From contig NZ_JAINZZ010000065.1 in NCBI RefSeq assembly GCF_019890725.1, positions 1-43,708 of the forward strand: a stretch of DNA of 43,708 nt. The letters run 5' to 3'. The notes below the pieces were generated by a model. The model saw only the letters and a program-made list of their open reading frames with translations. It had not been told where the DNA came from and ran no database searches. Below, piece by piece: positions 8,788-16,566 of the stretch. The translations under genes were made by a program, and so were the position numbers. The stretch's first letter is position 1. Each line of letters begins with the position of its first letter. The stretch is from Actinacidiphila acidipaludis (GTDB taxonomy: Bacteria > Actinomycetota > Actinomycetes > Streptomycetales > Streptomycetaceae).

Positions 8788-8988
8788 CGCGCGTGCCACG
8801 TACGTCAACGCCCCGGAACGCGGGCGCCCTTGCCGGACCGGACCGGGCCACGGCCCCGACCCCGCAAGGACGGTTCGGCCGCCCGCGGGCGACGGCGGGG
8901 AGGCCTGCGCCCCCGTGGAGGCGAGGCCGAGCCCGAGGACGACGGTCGCGGCGAGCGTCGACGCGCGGGCGAGGATCTTGGTGCGCAC
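8788..8988 (-). pseudogene. Orphan signal-peptide coding segment, probable gene remnant
   Basis: Reading leftwards from GTG 8988 (or GTG 8997), a strong ribosome site GGAAGGAG is followed by RTKILARASTLAATVVLGLG and an AQA cleavage site: a textbook secretion signal. After about 35 residues the sequence turns into low-complexity Pro/Gly/Arg text and runs without a stop into the antisense of the MBL gene. It therefore looks like the 5' end of a lost secreted-protein gene. A very small secreted peptide with an unrecognised end is the alternative. The remaining 8989-9142 is the leader of the next plus-strand gene and includes two direct copies of an 11-bp GCGGCGGACGG-type word near 9039-9061. Confidence 0.45.
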
Positions 8989-9142
8989 GTCGCTCACAAC
9001 TCCTTCCCGGCAGGGGGAAGCGCCTGGTGAACGGGCAGGGCGGCGGACGGGCGGCGGACGGTCAGTTTCGGAGAAGCGGCGGCCGAGGCGCCGTTCCTAG
9101 CATGGGCAGCACCCACCCCGCCGGTACGAGAGGAACCCCGCC

Positions 9143-9625
9143 ATGAAGGGCACCCAGGCCACGAGCACCGCACGCGCCGAGGAGACGGTCGACGCCGGTT
9201 ACGAGGGCTTCACCGAGGAGGAGCGCGGCGCCATGAAGGACCGCGCCAAGGAACTGAAGGCCGCCACGCGCCGCGGCCCCCGCGCCAAGGCGGACGCCGA
9301 GGGCGAGGTGCTGGCGAAGATCGCCGAGATGCCGGAGGCGGACCGCGCCCTGGCCGAACGGGTGCACGCCCTGGTCAAGGCCCACGCCCCGGAGCTCGCG
9401 CCCAAGACCTGGTACGGCATGCCCGCCTACGCCAGGGACGGCAAGGTCGTCTGCTTCTTCCAGAGCGCCCACAAATTCAAGTCCCGCTACGCCATGCTCG
9501 GCTTCAGCGACCAGGCCCGCCTCGACGAGGGCACGATGTGGCCGACGTACTTCGCCCTGCTGCCCGAACTGTCCGACGCCGACGACGCCCGGATCGCCGC
9601 GCTCATCCGGCAGGCGGCCGGCTGA
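9143..9625 (+). CDS. DUF1801 / YdhG-like protein
   Basis: 160 residues. The C-terminal half is a DUF1801 (YdhG/iron-chaperone-like) domain: APELAPKTWYGMPAYARDGKVVCFF, then a conserved FKSRYAMLGFSDQARLDEG and an acidic helix DADDARIAALIRQA. The N-terminal 60 residues are a charged helix rich in Lys, Glu and Ala (EERGAMKDRAKELKAATRR), a common actinomycete extension. Structures of the family show a SufE/frataxin-like fold, but the function is not settled. The ATG has GAGGAA 9 nt upstream. The gene is convergent with the next one; only 13 bp separate the two stop codons. Confidence 0.85.
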   Translation: MKGTQATSTARAEETVDAGYEGFTEEERGAMKDRAKELKAATRRGPRAKADAEGEVLAKIAEMPEADRALAERVHALVKAHAPELAPKTWYGMPAYARDGKVVCFFQSAHKFKSRYAMLGFSDQARLDEGTMWPTYFALLPELSDADDARIAALIRQAAG

Positions 9626-9638
9626 GGCGGTTCGGCCC

Positions 9639-10721
9639 TCAGGCGTTCTGGACGGACAGCGAGCCGGACGTGACGGTGAGGGCCACCCGGTGCCCCGCCG
9701 TCGGATCGCGCGGCACCTGCACCTGCACGCTCGCGGACGCCGCCGCCGTCGTCACCGCGTAACCGCCGTCGATCTGCGGCAGCCGCACGGCCACGGAGGC
9801 CGACGACGCGTGCAGGTCGAGATCGGCGGGCGCCGCGCCGAAGCCGAGGTCCGCGCTGCCCGACACCACCCGCACCTCGGCGTGCGGGGAGCGCAGGTCC
9901 CGGGTGGTGAGCTGGAGGGACGAGGCGTCGAGGCTGAGGTCCCCACCGAGCCCGTCGAGCACGGTCTCCCCGGACGTCTGCCGCATCCGCAGGCCGGTGT
10001 GCCCGGGCACGGTCAGCACGAGGTCGCCCGCGCACGCTTCCTGGTGGCCGTCGTCGTCCTCGCAGCGCACGGTGAGCGTGTGGCCGTCGCCCGACGCCGG
10101 GTCGTCGCCCGTGGTGCCGTGGAGTACGGCGGAGTGGCCGTCGGAGCGGTGGAAACTGCCGGTGACCGTGTGCGCGTGCGGATCGGCCGTCACCTGGATG
10201 CGGCCCGACACACCGTCGAGCACGACCGTGTCGGCGTCGGCGGCCCGGAAGGGGGACGTGCCGTCGACCCGCAGGCCGGGCATGCCGCCCACGGCGCCGT
10301 CGTCACCGCCGTGGGCGTGGTGGCCGGTGGCGTTGCCCGTGACCACCACGGCCAGCACCACACCGAGCGCGACGATCAGGACACCGGCCAGCACCGCAGG
10401 CCGCGCCGTCGCCTTTCCCGGCCCGCGGCCCCGGGCATCTCCCCGCGCAGCTCCCCTGGCCGTCGCCCCGCCGGCCGCCGCCGCACCGGCCGGACCCGAG
10501 TCCGGACCCCAGCCGGGACGGCCGGCTGAGCCCCTGCGCGTGGCGTCACCCGGACCCGCGTCCGGACCCGCGTCCGGACCCGCGCCCGGGTCCTGACCGC
10601 CGGACGGTTCCGCGCCGCGGTCCTGACCGCCGGACAGTCCCGCGCCTGACCCCGCATCCGCTCCCGCACCCGGCCCGGCTTCACCGTTCGCCCTCGGCGG
10701 CACGCCTTCTTCTGCGTCCAT
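9639..10721 (-). CDS. Membrane protein with DUF4097-like beta-helix domain
   Basis: 360 residues. Positions 1-105 are a disordered Gly/Ala/Pro/Asp region made of short repeats (GGQD, GAGPDAGPDAGP). One membrane helix at about 108-130 (AVLAGVLIVALGVVLAVVV) is followed by an extracytoplasmic part that steps through repeating short beta strands. Examples are VVLDGVSGRIQV, TVLDGLGGDLSL, LQLTTRDLRS and VRVVSGSADLGFG, the pattern of DUF4097/adhesin-like beta-helix domains. The likely topology is N-inside with a surface beta-helix. The function is unknown; such proteins often sit beside envelope-stress regulators, but none is adjacent here. DNA-level tandem repeats inside the disordered region make its length likely to vary between strains. 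Confidence 0.75.
   Translation of the reverse strand: MDAEEGVPPRANGEAGPGAGADAGSGAGLSGGQDRGAEPSGGQDPGAGPDAGPDAGPGDATRRGSAGRPGWGPDSGPAGAAAAGGATARGAARGDARGRGPGKATARPAVLAGVLIVALGVVLAVVVTGNATGHHAHGGDDGAVGGMPGLRVDGTSPFRAADADTVVLDGVSGRIQVTADPHAHTVTGSFHRSDGHSAVLHGTTGDDPASGDGHTLTVRCEDDDGHQEACAGDLVLTVPGHTGLRMRQTSGETVLDGLGGDLSLDASSLQLTTRDLRSPHAEVRVVSGSADLGFGAAPADLDLHASSASVAVRLPQIDGGYAVTTAAASASVQVQVPRDPTAGHRVALTVTSGSLSVQNA
10551..10634. repeat. Short tandem repeats inside the disordered region of the DUF4097-like gene
   Basis: CGGACCCGCGTC is repeated at 10551-10562 and 10563-10574, with a partial copy at 10575. A word of about 16 bp, GGTCCTGACCGCCGGA, occurs twice, near 10589 and 10619. Both are in frame and encode the Gly/Ala/Asp/Pro repeats. 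Confidence 0.7.
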
Positions 10722-10776
10722 GCCGGGCGTTTTCCCCTGCCGCCCACCGGCACTCCTGGCCGCGACGGCCCGCGCG

Positions 10777-10818
10777 GTCCGGCAACCGCGGTCCGGCAGC
10801 CGCGTTCCGGCAACGGAT
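10777..10818. repeat. 14-bp tandem repeat in a divergent promoter region
   Basis: GTCCGGCAACCGCG (10777-10790), GTCCGGCAGCCGCG (10791-10804) and TTCCGGCAACGGAT (10805-10818) lie head to tail in the gap between the divergent DUF4097-like and YeaQ-type genes. Spacing of 14 bp could be a binding array or slippage; nothing decides between them. Confidence 0.6.
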
Positions 10819-10930
10819 TCGCGGCAGGGGAAATCCGCCGGACATGCGGTGCGTGACTCGGGGCAACCGACCCGATGAGCGCCCGAGTTGCCGGGCCGCC
10901 GCAGAGACCCGACGAAGGAAGAGGGCCAAG

Positions 10931-11194
10931 ATGACTATTCTCTGGGCGATCATCGCAGGTCTGATCATCGGCCTGCTCGCCAAGCTGGTGCTGCCGGGAC
11001 GGCAGCCGATCCCCCTGTGGGCCACGATCCTGATCGGCATCGTCGGAGGCCTGGTGGGCAACGCCCTCGCCGGAGCCTTCGGCGTCGCGCACACCAGCGG
11101 TGTCGACTGGACCCGCCACGCGCTCCAGGTGGGCGCCGCGGCGCTGCTCATCGCGATCGTCACGCCGTTCTGGGCGGGCCGGCGCAGAGTCTGA
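10931..11194 (+). CDS. GlsB/YeaQ/YmgE family small membrane protein, second copy
   Basis: 87-residue member of the same family as 2779-3051. It has the Gly-rich first segment LWAIIAGLIIGLLAKLVLPG, then the signature QPIPLWATILIGIVGGLVGN, and a third segment VGAAALLIAIVTPFW before a basic end. The two copies match closely in segments 1-2 but differ in the loop: this one has AGAFGVAHTSGVDWTRH where the other has the His-rich insert. GAAGGA about 8-13 nt before ATG 10931 fixes the start. It is divergent from the DUF4097-like gene; the two might be co-induced through the 209-bp gap that holds the 14-bp repeats (inference). Confidence 0.87.
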   Translation: MTILWAIIAGLIIGLLAKLVLPGRQPIPLWATILIGIVGGLVGNALAGAFGVAHTSGVDWTRHALQVGAAALLIAIVTPFWAGRRRV

Positions 11195-11210
11195 CCCCCC
11201 ATACCGGCCG

Positions 11211-11255
11211 ACGCGGGCCTGGCGGAATCCCTTTGACGGGCCGCCAGGCCCGCGT
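11211..11255. repeat. Perfect 15-bp inverted repeat over a promoter
   Basis: ACGCGGGCCTGGCGG at 11211-11225 is exactly complementary to CCGCCAGGCCCGCGT at 11241-11255, with a 15-nt spacer. It begins 17 bp after the YeaQ-type stop, so as RNA it can terminate that transcript. As DNA, its right arm lies between the -35 and -10 of the next promoter, so it could also be an operator. Confidence 0.75.
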
Positions 11256-11260
11256 AGTAC
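11233..11260 (+). promoter_or_regulatory. Sigma70-type promoter for the leader ORF and MOSC pair
   Basis: TTGACG (11233-11238) and TAGTAC (11255-11260) are 16 bp apart. The -35 sits in the loop of the inverted repeat and the right arm fills the spacer. Transcription would begin near 11267, about 45 nt before the small ORF. Confidence 0.6.
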
Positions 11261-11310
11261 GTTCCCCGGCGGACGCCGTGCGCCGTCCTGCCTACGGAAG
11301 GGGAACCGAC

Positions 11311-11409
11311 GTGTCCCAGCAGACCTGGACGGCGGGGGGCGGGCACGCCGACGCCGTGCCCGCCGTGACGGACCGCGCCCCGGGCCCCGCCGCCGCGGTC
11401 CGGGTCTGA
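11311..11409 (+). CDS. 32-residue leader ORF upstream of the MOSC genes
   Basis: A GTG start with GGAAGGGG 7-9 nt upstream opens a 32-codon frame (SQQTWTAGGGHADAVPAVTD, then a Pro/Ala/Val-rich end). It stops at 11409, only 2 nt before the ATG of the first MOSC gene. The ribosome site is better than that of the MOSC gene, which suggests translational coupling. No amino-acid run of the attenuator kind is present. It resembles no family I know and may be a leader peptide or a fortuitous frame. The good promoter, ribosome site and tight junction argue for translation. Confidence 0.5.
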   Translation: MSQQTWTAGGGHADAVPAVTDRAPGPAAAVRV

Positions 11410-11411
11410 CC

Positions 11412-12410
11412 ATGGCCCGCGTGGTCGAGCTGGTCACCTACCCGGTCAAAGGATGCGCCGGGATGCCGGTGCGCGATACCGCCGTGACGTCGGCCGGGCT
11501 CGCGCACGACCGCGGCTTCATGGTCGTCGACGAGGACGGCCGCTACCGGACGCAGCGCCGGAACCCGCTCCTGGCCACGATCCGGCCCGTCGTGGGCGAC
11601 GACGGCCGGCTGCTCACCCTCGACGCGCCCGGTGCCGGGACGCTGGCGGTGCCCGTCGACACCGAGGGCGTCCGCCGCCCGGTGGTCCTGTTCGGCGCCG
11701 CCTACCGGGGCATCGACCAGGGCGACACGGTCGCCGCCTGGCTGTCCGGCGTGCTGCGCGCACCCAGCCGTCTCGTCCGCGTGCCGCCCGAGCACGATCG
11801 GGTCACCGACGGCAGGACGCCCGGCACCTCCGGCTACGCCGACAGTTGCGCCCTGCACCTGCTGTCCCGCGCGAGCCTGGAACTGCTCGACCGGAAGCTG
11901 GCCGAGCGCGGCGCCGCACCGCTCCCGGTGGGCCGCTTCCGTCCGAACGTCCTGGTCGACGGCTGGGACGAGCCGCACACCGAGGACCGCGCGCACCTCC
12001 TCACCTTCGGCACGGCCGAACTCGCCTACGCCAAGCTCGCCATCCGCTGCGCCGTCACCATGGTCCGCCAGGAGACCGGCGAGCGGGCCGGCCCGGAACC
12101 GCTGCGGACCCTCGCGAGCTACCGGCGGGCGGCCGAGGGCGGTGTCGCGTTCGGGACCAAGCTGGCGGTGCAGCGGCCTGGGCGGGTCGCGGTCGGCGAC
12201 GAGGTGACGGTCACGGTGTGGGGGCGCTCGGAGCTGGGGGTGCGTCCCGGCCGCGGCCCGGGAGGGGCGCCGGGTTCCAGTCGTGACACCCGCACCGACG
12301 TCACCGACACGGCCACCGACACGGCCACCGACACGGGCGCCGCCACCGGTCCCGGGCCGGCCCCGGGCGCACGGACGGCCGACGGCCCGGGAAGGACGCT
12401 GACGCCGTGA
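11412..12410 (+). CDS. MOSC domain protein (first of a pair)
   Basis: 332 residues. An N-terminal MOSC beta-barrel domain (VVELVTYPVKGCAGMPVRD ... GLAHDRGFMVVDEDG) is followed by a MOSC domain at about 130-270. The family's reactive Cys is in KLAIRCAVTMVRQETGE. MOSC proteins are related to molybdenum-cofactor sulfurase C-termini and to mARC/YcbX reductases, which bind Moco and reduce N-hydroxylated compounds. Such a role is likely here but the substrate is unknown. The last 60 residues are disordered, with Asp/Thr repeats (TDTATDTATDTG). The GTG of the next MOSC gene overlaps this stop codon (GTGA), showing translational coupling. Confidence 0.87.
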   Translation: MARVVELVTYPVKGCAGMPVRDTAVTSAGLAHDRGFMVVDEDGRYRTQRRNPLLATIRPVVGDDGRLLTLDAPGAGTLAVPVDTEGVRRPVVLFGAAYRGIDQGDTVAAWLSGVLRAPSRLVRVPPEHDRVTDGRTPGTSGYADSCALHLLSRASLELLDRKLAERGAAPLPVGRFRPNVLVDGWDEPHTEDRAHLLTFGTAELAYAKLAIRCAVTMVRQETGERAGPEPLRTLASYRRAAEGGVAFGTKLAVQRPGRVAVGDEVTVTVWGRSELGVRPGRGPGGAPGSSRDTRTDVTDTATDTATDTGAATGPGPAPGARTADGPGRTLTP

Positions 12411-13363
12411 CCCGCACGATGCCGACGGTGACGGAGATCCATCGCTATCCGGTGAAGTCCATGCTCGGGGAGGACCTGGCGTCGGTGCGGGTCACCGCGA
12501 ACGGGCTGGCCGGCGACCGGACGCACGCCGTGCTCGACGCCACGGGTGCGGTGGGCAGCGCCAAGCACCCCCGCAAGTGGGGGGCGCTGCTGCGCTGCCG
12601 GAGCCGGCTGACCGCCGCGGGCATCCCCGAGGTCGAACTGCCCGACGGCAGCCGCTTCCCGGCGGGGGATCCGGGGCTCGACGACCGCCTGACCGGACTG
12701 CTGGGCCGCGAGGTGGCGGTCGCGGGGGTGGGTGACGAGGCCGGTGACGAGGCCGGTGCTGGGATCCGTGCTGGGTTCCGTGCCGGGGTCGTGCGCGGGG
12801 AGCCCGGGCGGCTTGAGCGCGTCGTGCCCGAGTACGAGGGCGGTGTGCCGGACAAGGTGCGGGCGACGGCCTCTCGCGATGCGGGCGGCGACCTGGTCAC
12901 CCTGAGCTCGGTCGCCCCCGGCACCTTCTTCGACTTCGGGCGGGTCCACCTCGTGACCGGCTCCGCGCTGGCCCATCTGCGTACGGTCCATCCCGCCGGG
13001 GACTTCGACGCCCGCCGCTTCCGGCCGAACCTGGTGGTCGGCGGCGGCGAGGGGACCGGCACCGGCGAGGGGCCCGCGTTCCCCGAGGACGACTGGGCGG
13101 GCGCGGTGCTGCGCGTGGGCGAGGCGCTGTTCCGCGTCACGCTCCCGACGCCCCGGTGCGTCGTGCCCACGCTGGCCCACGGCGCGCTCCCGCCGGACCC
13201 GGGCATCATGCGGGCGGTCGCCCGCACCCACCGGGTCCCGGTCCTCGACCTGGGCCGGCTGGCGTGCTTCGGGGTCTACCTGGACGTTCTCGAACCGGGC
13301 ACGGTGCGGGTCGGCGACCCGGTCGGCGTCGAGGGCGGGGCGGGCCGGGCGGGCCGGGCGTAG
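12407..13363 (+). CDS. MOSC domain protein (second of a pair)
   Basis: 318 residues, starting at GTG 12407 inside the stop codon of the previous gene. It has the MOSC N-terminal barrel (TEIHRYPVKSMLGEDLASV ... GLAGDRTHAVLD) and a MOSC core with RRFRPNLVV and the putative cofactor Cys in LPTPRCVVPTLAHG. The two neighbours are only distantly alike, so this is an old duplication or a heteromeric pair rather than a recent copy. A low-complexity insert near 105-120 (GDEAGDEAGAGIRAGFRAG) comes from short DNA repeats. It is convergent with the phosphatase gene 65 bp away; the gap contains the self-complementary CCCGGGCGCCCGGG at 13370-13383. Confidence 0.87.
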   Translation: MTRTMPTVTEIHRYPVKSMLGEDLASVRVTANGLAGDRTHAVLDATGAVGSAKHPRKWGALLRCRSRLTAAGIPEVELPDGSRFPAGDPGLDDRLTGLLGREVAVAGVGDEAGDEAGAGIRAGFRAGVVRGEPGRLERVVPEYEGGVPDKVRATASRDAGGDLVTLSSVAPGTFFDFGRVHLVTGSALAHLRTVHPAGDFDARRFRPNLVVGGGEGTGTGEGPAFPEDDWAGAVLRVGEALFRVTLPTPRCVVPTLAHGALPPDPGIMRAVARTHRVPVLDLGRLACFGVYLDVLEPGTVRVGDPVGVEGGAGRAGRA

Positions 13364-13428
13364 GGGCTTCCCGGGCGCCCGGGCGGGGTCGTGCGGCAAC
13401 GCGGCGCCGGCGTGGCGGCCGGCCTCGT

Positions 13429-14622
13429 TCAGCCTCGCTCGTTCGGCAGTGCGGTGGCCGGCGCGGGGCGCGGGGCCGGGGGGGCCGCCCGGTGGGGCGC
13501 GGGGATGCTCGGGTCCGGGGATTCGTCGCGGCGCAGGGCCACCACGGCCATGTCGTCGTCGAGGCCCGCCACGGCGTGCCGCCGCAGGTCCGCGGTCACG
13601 GTGTCGACGAGCCGGGCCGGGCCGAGGTCGCCCCAGCCGGCGGCCCGTTCCAGCAGCGGGTAGAAGACGCCCCGCCCGTCGCGGGCCTCGGTGACCCCGT
13701 CGGTGTACAGCAGCAGCCGGTCGCCGGGCGCGAAGGCGAAGGTGGACGCGGCGTAGCCGCCCTCGGCGAGCATGCCGAGGCCCAGCGGCGGTGCGGGGTC
13801 CGGGGTGTCCAGCGAGGTGACGGCGCCGTCGTGGAAGCGCAGCGGCGGCAGGTGTCCGCAGCTCACCACGTGGACGTACGGCTCGTCGTCCGGGATCTCG
13901 ACGATCGCCGCAGTGACGAACCGCTCGCGCACGTCGGCGCCCGGGCCGTCACCACCGGGTTCGTTCAGGCCCCAGCAGACGCTGCCCTCCAGCGAGGCGA
14001 CCAGTTCGGGCAGCGGCATCGGGCGGTGGGCCGTGGCGCGGAAGGCGCCGAGGACGATCTCGGTGTCGCCGATCGAGCCCAGGCCCTTGCCGCGGACGTC
14101 GCCGATGAGCAGGCGGGTGGCGCCCTTGGTGCGCGCCACCGCGTAGAGGTCGCCGCCCACGGGGGTGTCGACGTCGGCCGCGCGGTAGGCGGAGGCGATG
14201 GAGACCGGGCCGGCCCGGGGCGGCAGCGGCCTGAGCACCGCCTCCGAGACGTGGCGCAGACCGGCCAGCTCGTGGCCGCGTCTCTCCAGCAGGCGGCTGA
14301 CCAGCAGAAGCAGCACCGACAGCAGGGTGAGGGAGCCGAGTTCCACCAGCACGCTCTCGGAGCTGAGGGACATGCGTTCCACGGCCGCGACGACCAGGGC
14401 GAGGATGGCGATCCCCGCGATCGTCGCGGTGCGGCGCGGGCCGAAGAACACGGCGGTCAGGGCGACGGGGAGGACCAGGGCGTGGGCGATGTGGACGCTC
14501 GGGGGGAGGAAGACGTCCGCGATCGGGACGAGGGCGATGAAGACGGCGGCGGCCGCCATCCACCCCCTGCTGAGACTGCCCGTCGGGTTCCACGACGGCT
14601 TCTGTCCGCGCCGGGCGTGCAT
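13429..14622 (-). CDS. Membrane PP2C-type SpoIIE phosphatase
   Basis: 397 residues. The ATG at 14622 is chosen for its GAGGAGG ribosome site; the frame is open further but lacks one. Residues about 20-130 hold four or five membrane helices (WMAAAAVFIALVPIADVFL, LVLPVALTAVFFG, IAGIAILALVVA, LTLLSVLLLLVSRLL). After a short linker a SpoIIE/PP2C domain runs from about 145 to 375 with the metal-binding motifs GGDLY, IGDVRGKG, CGHLPP, LLYTDGVTEAR and a final DDDMAVVAL. In Streptomyces these Ser/Thr phosphatases act on anti-anti-sigma factors in partner-switching pathways; the partner genes are not nearby. The TM domain has no PAS or GAF sensor, so any signal must come through the membrane part. Confidence 0.9.
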   Translation of the reverse strand: MHARRGQKPSWNPTGSLSRGWMAAAAVFIALVPIADVFLPPSVHIAHALVLPVALTAVFFGPRRTATIAGIAILALVVAAVERMSLSSESVLVELGSLTLLSVLLLLVSRLLERRGHELAGLRHVSEAVLRPLPPRAGPVSIASAYRAADVDTPVGGDLYAVARTKGATRLLIGDVRGKGLGSIGDTEIVLGAFRATAHRPMPLPELVASLEGSVCWGLNEPGGDGPGADVRERFVTAAIVEIPDDEPYVHVVSCGHLPPLRFHDGAVTSLDTPDPAPPLGLGMLAEGGYAASTFAFAPGDRLLLYTDGVTEARDGRGVFYPLLERAAGWGDLGPARLVDTVTADLRRHAVAGLDDDMAVVALRRDESPDPSIPAPHRAAPPAPRPAPATALPNERG

Positions 14623-14950
14623 GGGCCCTCCTCGCGGCGCCTGGTGCAGGCCGACCGCGCCCCTCGTCCGGCGCCGCGGATGCGAGGGGCGCTCCTGTTC
14701 CGCCGCACTTCCGGGGCCTGTCCTGCGTGGTGCCGGCTCCGGCAGCGGCTGGCCGAAGACAACCGGGCATTCCGCCCGGATATTCCCATACACTCCGCAA
14801 CCGCTTGTAAAGCCGCGATAAGCGTCCACGGGCTGGGACACGCGCAGTCCGCGGGCCTCGACGTCCTCGGGCTCCCGGCGCCCGGCGTCCGCACGGGGAC
14901 GGCCGGCGCCGCGACTGCGGGCACCGGCCGTCCTGGGCTTCGCCGGAGCC
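14623..14950 (-). other. Intergenic region with AT-rich promoter pocket
   Basis: 328 bp with no gene. Positions 14770-14820 are clearly AT-richer than their surroundings and probably hold the phosphatase promoter (TTTACA and TATGGGAATAT on the minus strand). The word TGGGAATATCCGG there recurs at 16439. Confidence 0.45.
14897..14933 (-). terminator. Hairpin after the 14951-16342 gene
   Basis: GGACGGCCGG at 14897-14906 pairs perfectly with CCGGCCGTCC at 14924-14933, with a 17-nt GC-rich loop. It lies 17 bp beyond the stop codon. Confidence 0.55.
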
Positions 14951-16342
14951 TCAGTTCACGGTGAAGTAGTAGTCGTAGGCCGTCAGCTGGATGCCGTCCT
15001 TGGTCGTGGCGTAGACGTCGAGGTCGTGGAAGCCGTCGTTCGCGGGCGTCCACGTGATGTGCGCGGTACGGCCCGCCTCCGCCTTGACGGTGACCGGGGT
15101 GCCCCAGTCGAAGGAGTAGGTGTAGCTCACGACGTTCTTCACCTTCGGGGTGAACGTGAAGGCCCCCGGGACGCCCACACCGCCGCCGGACGCGTTCTCG
15201 GCGTAGACGTCGGAACCGACCGTGGGCGTGGTGTCGAAGACGACGTTCCACCACTGCTCGGCGCTGACCCAGCCGTTCGCGCTCGTACTGCTCACCTGGA
15301 CCCACTCGCCGTCGGCCCCGTCCAGGGTGAGCTTGGCCGTGGCGCTTCCGTCGGCCGAGGCCGGCACCTGGACCGTACGGTCGTTCTGGCCGCCCGTGGT
15401 CTTCACGCTGTAGCTCACGACGGGGCTCTTGGCCTGCAGTACGGGGTCGGGCGTGAGGTCGAAGGTCGTGGGCCGGTCGAACTGCGGCTTCTCGACGGGG
15501 GTCACCGTAGGCGCGTGGGAGGCGAGGAAGAAGCTGTAGCTCGTCTCGTCGATGGACCGGTCGAGCGCGCGGTCCAGGCTGATCACGTAGAGCGTCGCCG
15601 GTCCCGAGCCGGACGGGGGGATCAGGTTCACCGTGGCCGAGCCGCCCAGGGAGTCGGCTCGCACGAAGTACCTGGTGTCGGCGTACGGGTCGATCGGCTG
15701 CGGGATCCCGTGGTCGCCGATGTTCGCGCCCCCGGCGACGGGAAGCGGGTTCATCCAGCCGAACTCGAACCCGCCGACGTCGCTCACGCCGTTGGCGCCG
15801 AAGGTGAACTGGACGGGCTCGCCGCCCTGGTTGGTCTGGTTCTCGGCGTAGTTGGCGGAGGTGACGGTCGGAGGCACCGACGGCCGGGTGTTGTCGACGG
15901 TGAAGTAGCAGGGTGCCGACCAGTCGGAGGCGTCGGTGCCGGCGAGCGTCTGAGCCTGCCAGGCGTACGTCTGCCCGTCGGTCAGTGCCGAGGCGGGTGC
16001 CGTGGCCCACGCCTCGAACCCCGCGGTGGCGTACTGGTCGCTCAGGCTGGTGACCTGCGTGGGGTCGGCCACCGGCCAGAGCTTGAACTGCTCGCTGAGC
16101 CGCGGCGTCGCGTCCGGGTCGGTGTATCCCGGGACGCCCTCGAGATCGACGCCCGAGCCCGCCCACACGTACACGGGCGCGTCGGGATCGTGCGAGCAGG
16201 TGGAATAGGCGTTGAAGAGGTCCGTGGGCGTGGTCGGCGTGCCCGTCGCCGCGTCGGCGCGCGGCGTCGCCAGGAGTGCCAGGCAGAGCGCCCCCGTGGC
16301 TCCGAGGGCGACACGCGTTCGTGCCCGCCAGGACATGGTCAT
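14951..16342 (-). CDS. Secreted multi-Ig/FN3-like protein of unknown function
   Basis: 463 residues. ATG 16342 has GGAGG 10 nt upstream. A signal peptide with LALLATPRADA precedes the mature chain. The rest is a series of beta-sandwich modules of 90-110 residues. One is recognisable by YAWQAQTLAGTDASDWSAPC followed by FTVDNTRPSVPPTVTSANY. The same design (YTWRTRDVDQAGAASAWSGDC then FTVDLTPPATPVITS) occurs in the FG-GAP protein at 32996-34615, so the two share an exported module. There is no catalytic motif; adhesion or a cell-surface scaffold is the likeliest job. It is separated from its neighbours by hairpins and gaps. Confidence 0.8.
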   Translation of the reverse strand: MTMSWRARTRVALGATGALCLALLATPRADAATGTPTTPTDLFNAYSTCSHDPDAPVYVWAGSGVDLEGVPGYTDPDATPRLSEQFKLWPVADPTQVTSLSDQYATAGFEAWATAPASALTDGQTYAWQAQTLAGTDASDWSAPCYFTVDNTRPSVPPTVTSANYAENQTNQGGEPVQFTFGANGVSDVGGFEFGWMNPLPVAGGANIGDHGIPQPIDPYADTRYFVRADSLGGSATVNLIPPSGSGPATLYVISLDRALDRSIDETSYSFFLASHAPTVTPVEKPQFDRPTTFDLTPDPVLQAKSPVVSYSVKTTGGQNDRTVQVPASADGSATAKLTLDGADGEWVQVSSTSANGWVSAEQWWNVVFDTTPTVGSDVYAENASGGGVGVPGAFTFTPKVKNVVSYTYSFDWGTPVTVKAEAGRTAHITWTPANDGFHDLDVYATTKDGIQLTAYDYYFTVN

Positions 16343-16566
16343 GATGATGTTCCCTCCCCTTGTGCCCGTATGCGGCGGTTCCGTCGCACTGCGTCACGGG
16401 CACGACCAGGCAATGGTAGGAAGAACCGTCCGGAGGCGCTGGGAATATCCGGCGGCCCTCGGCGAGGCTCCCGCCGAGGCCGGACGGCGCATCCCGGCCG
16501 GTCCGGAGCCGGCGCCCGGCCGGGCCGCCCGCTTGGCTGGGGCGGGCCCGGCGATGGGGCGGGGCG

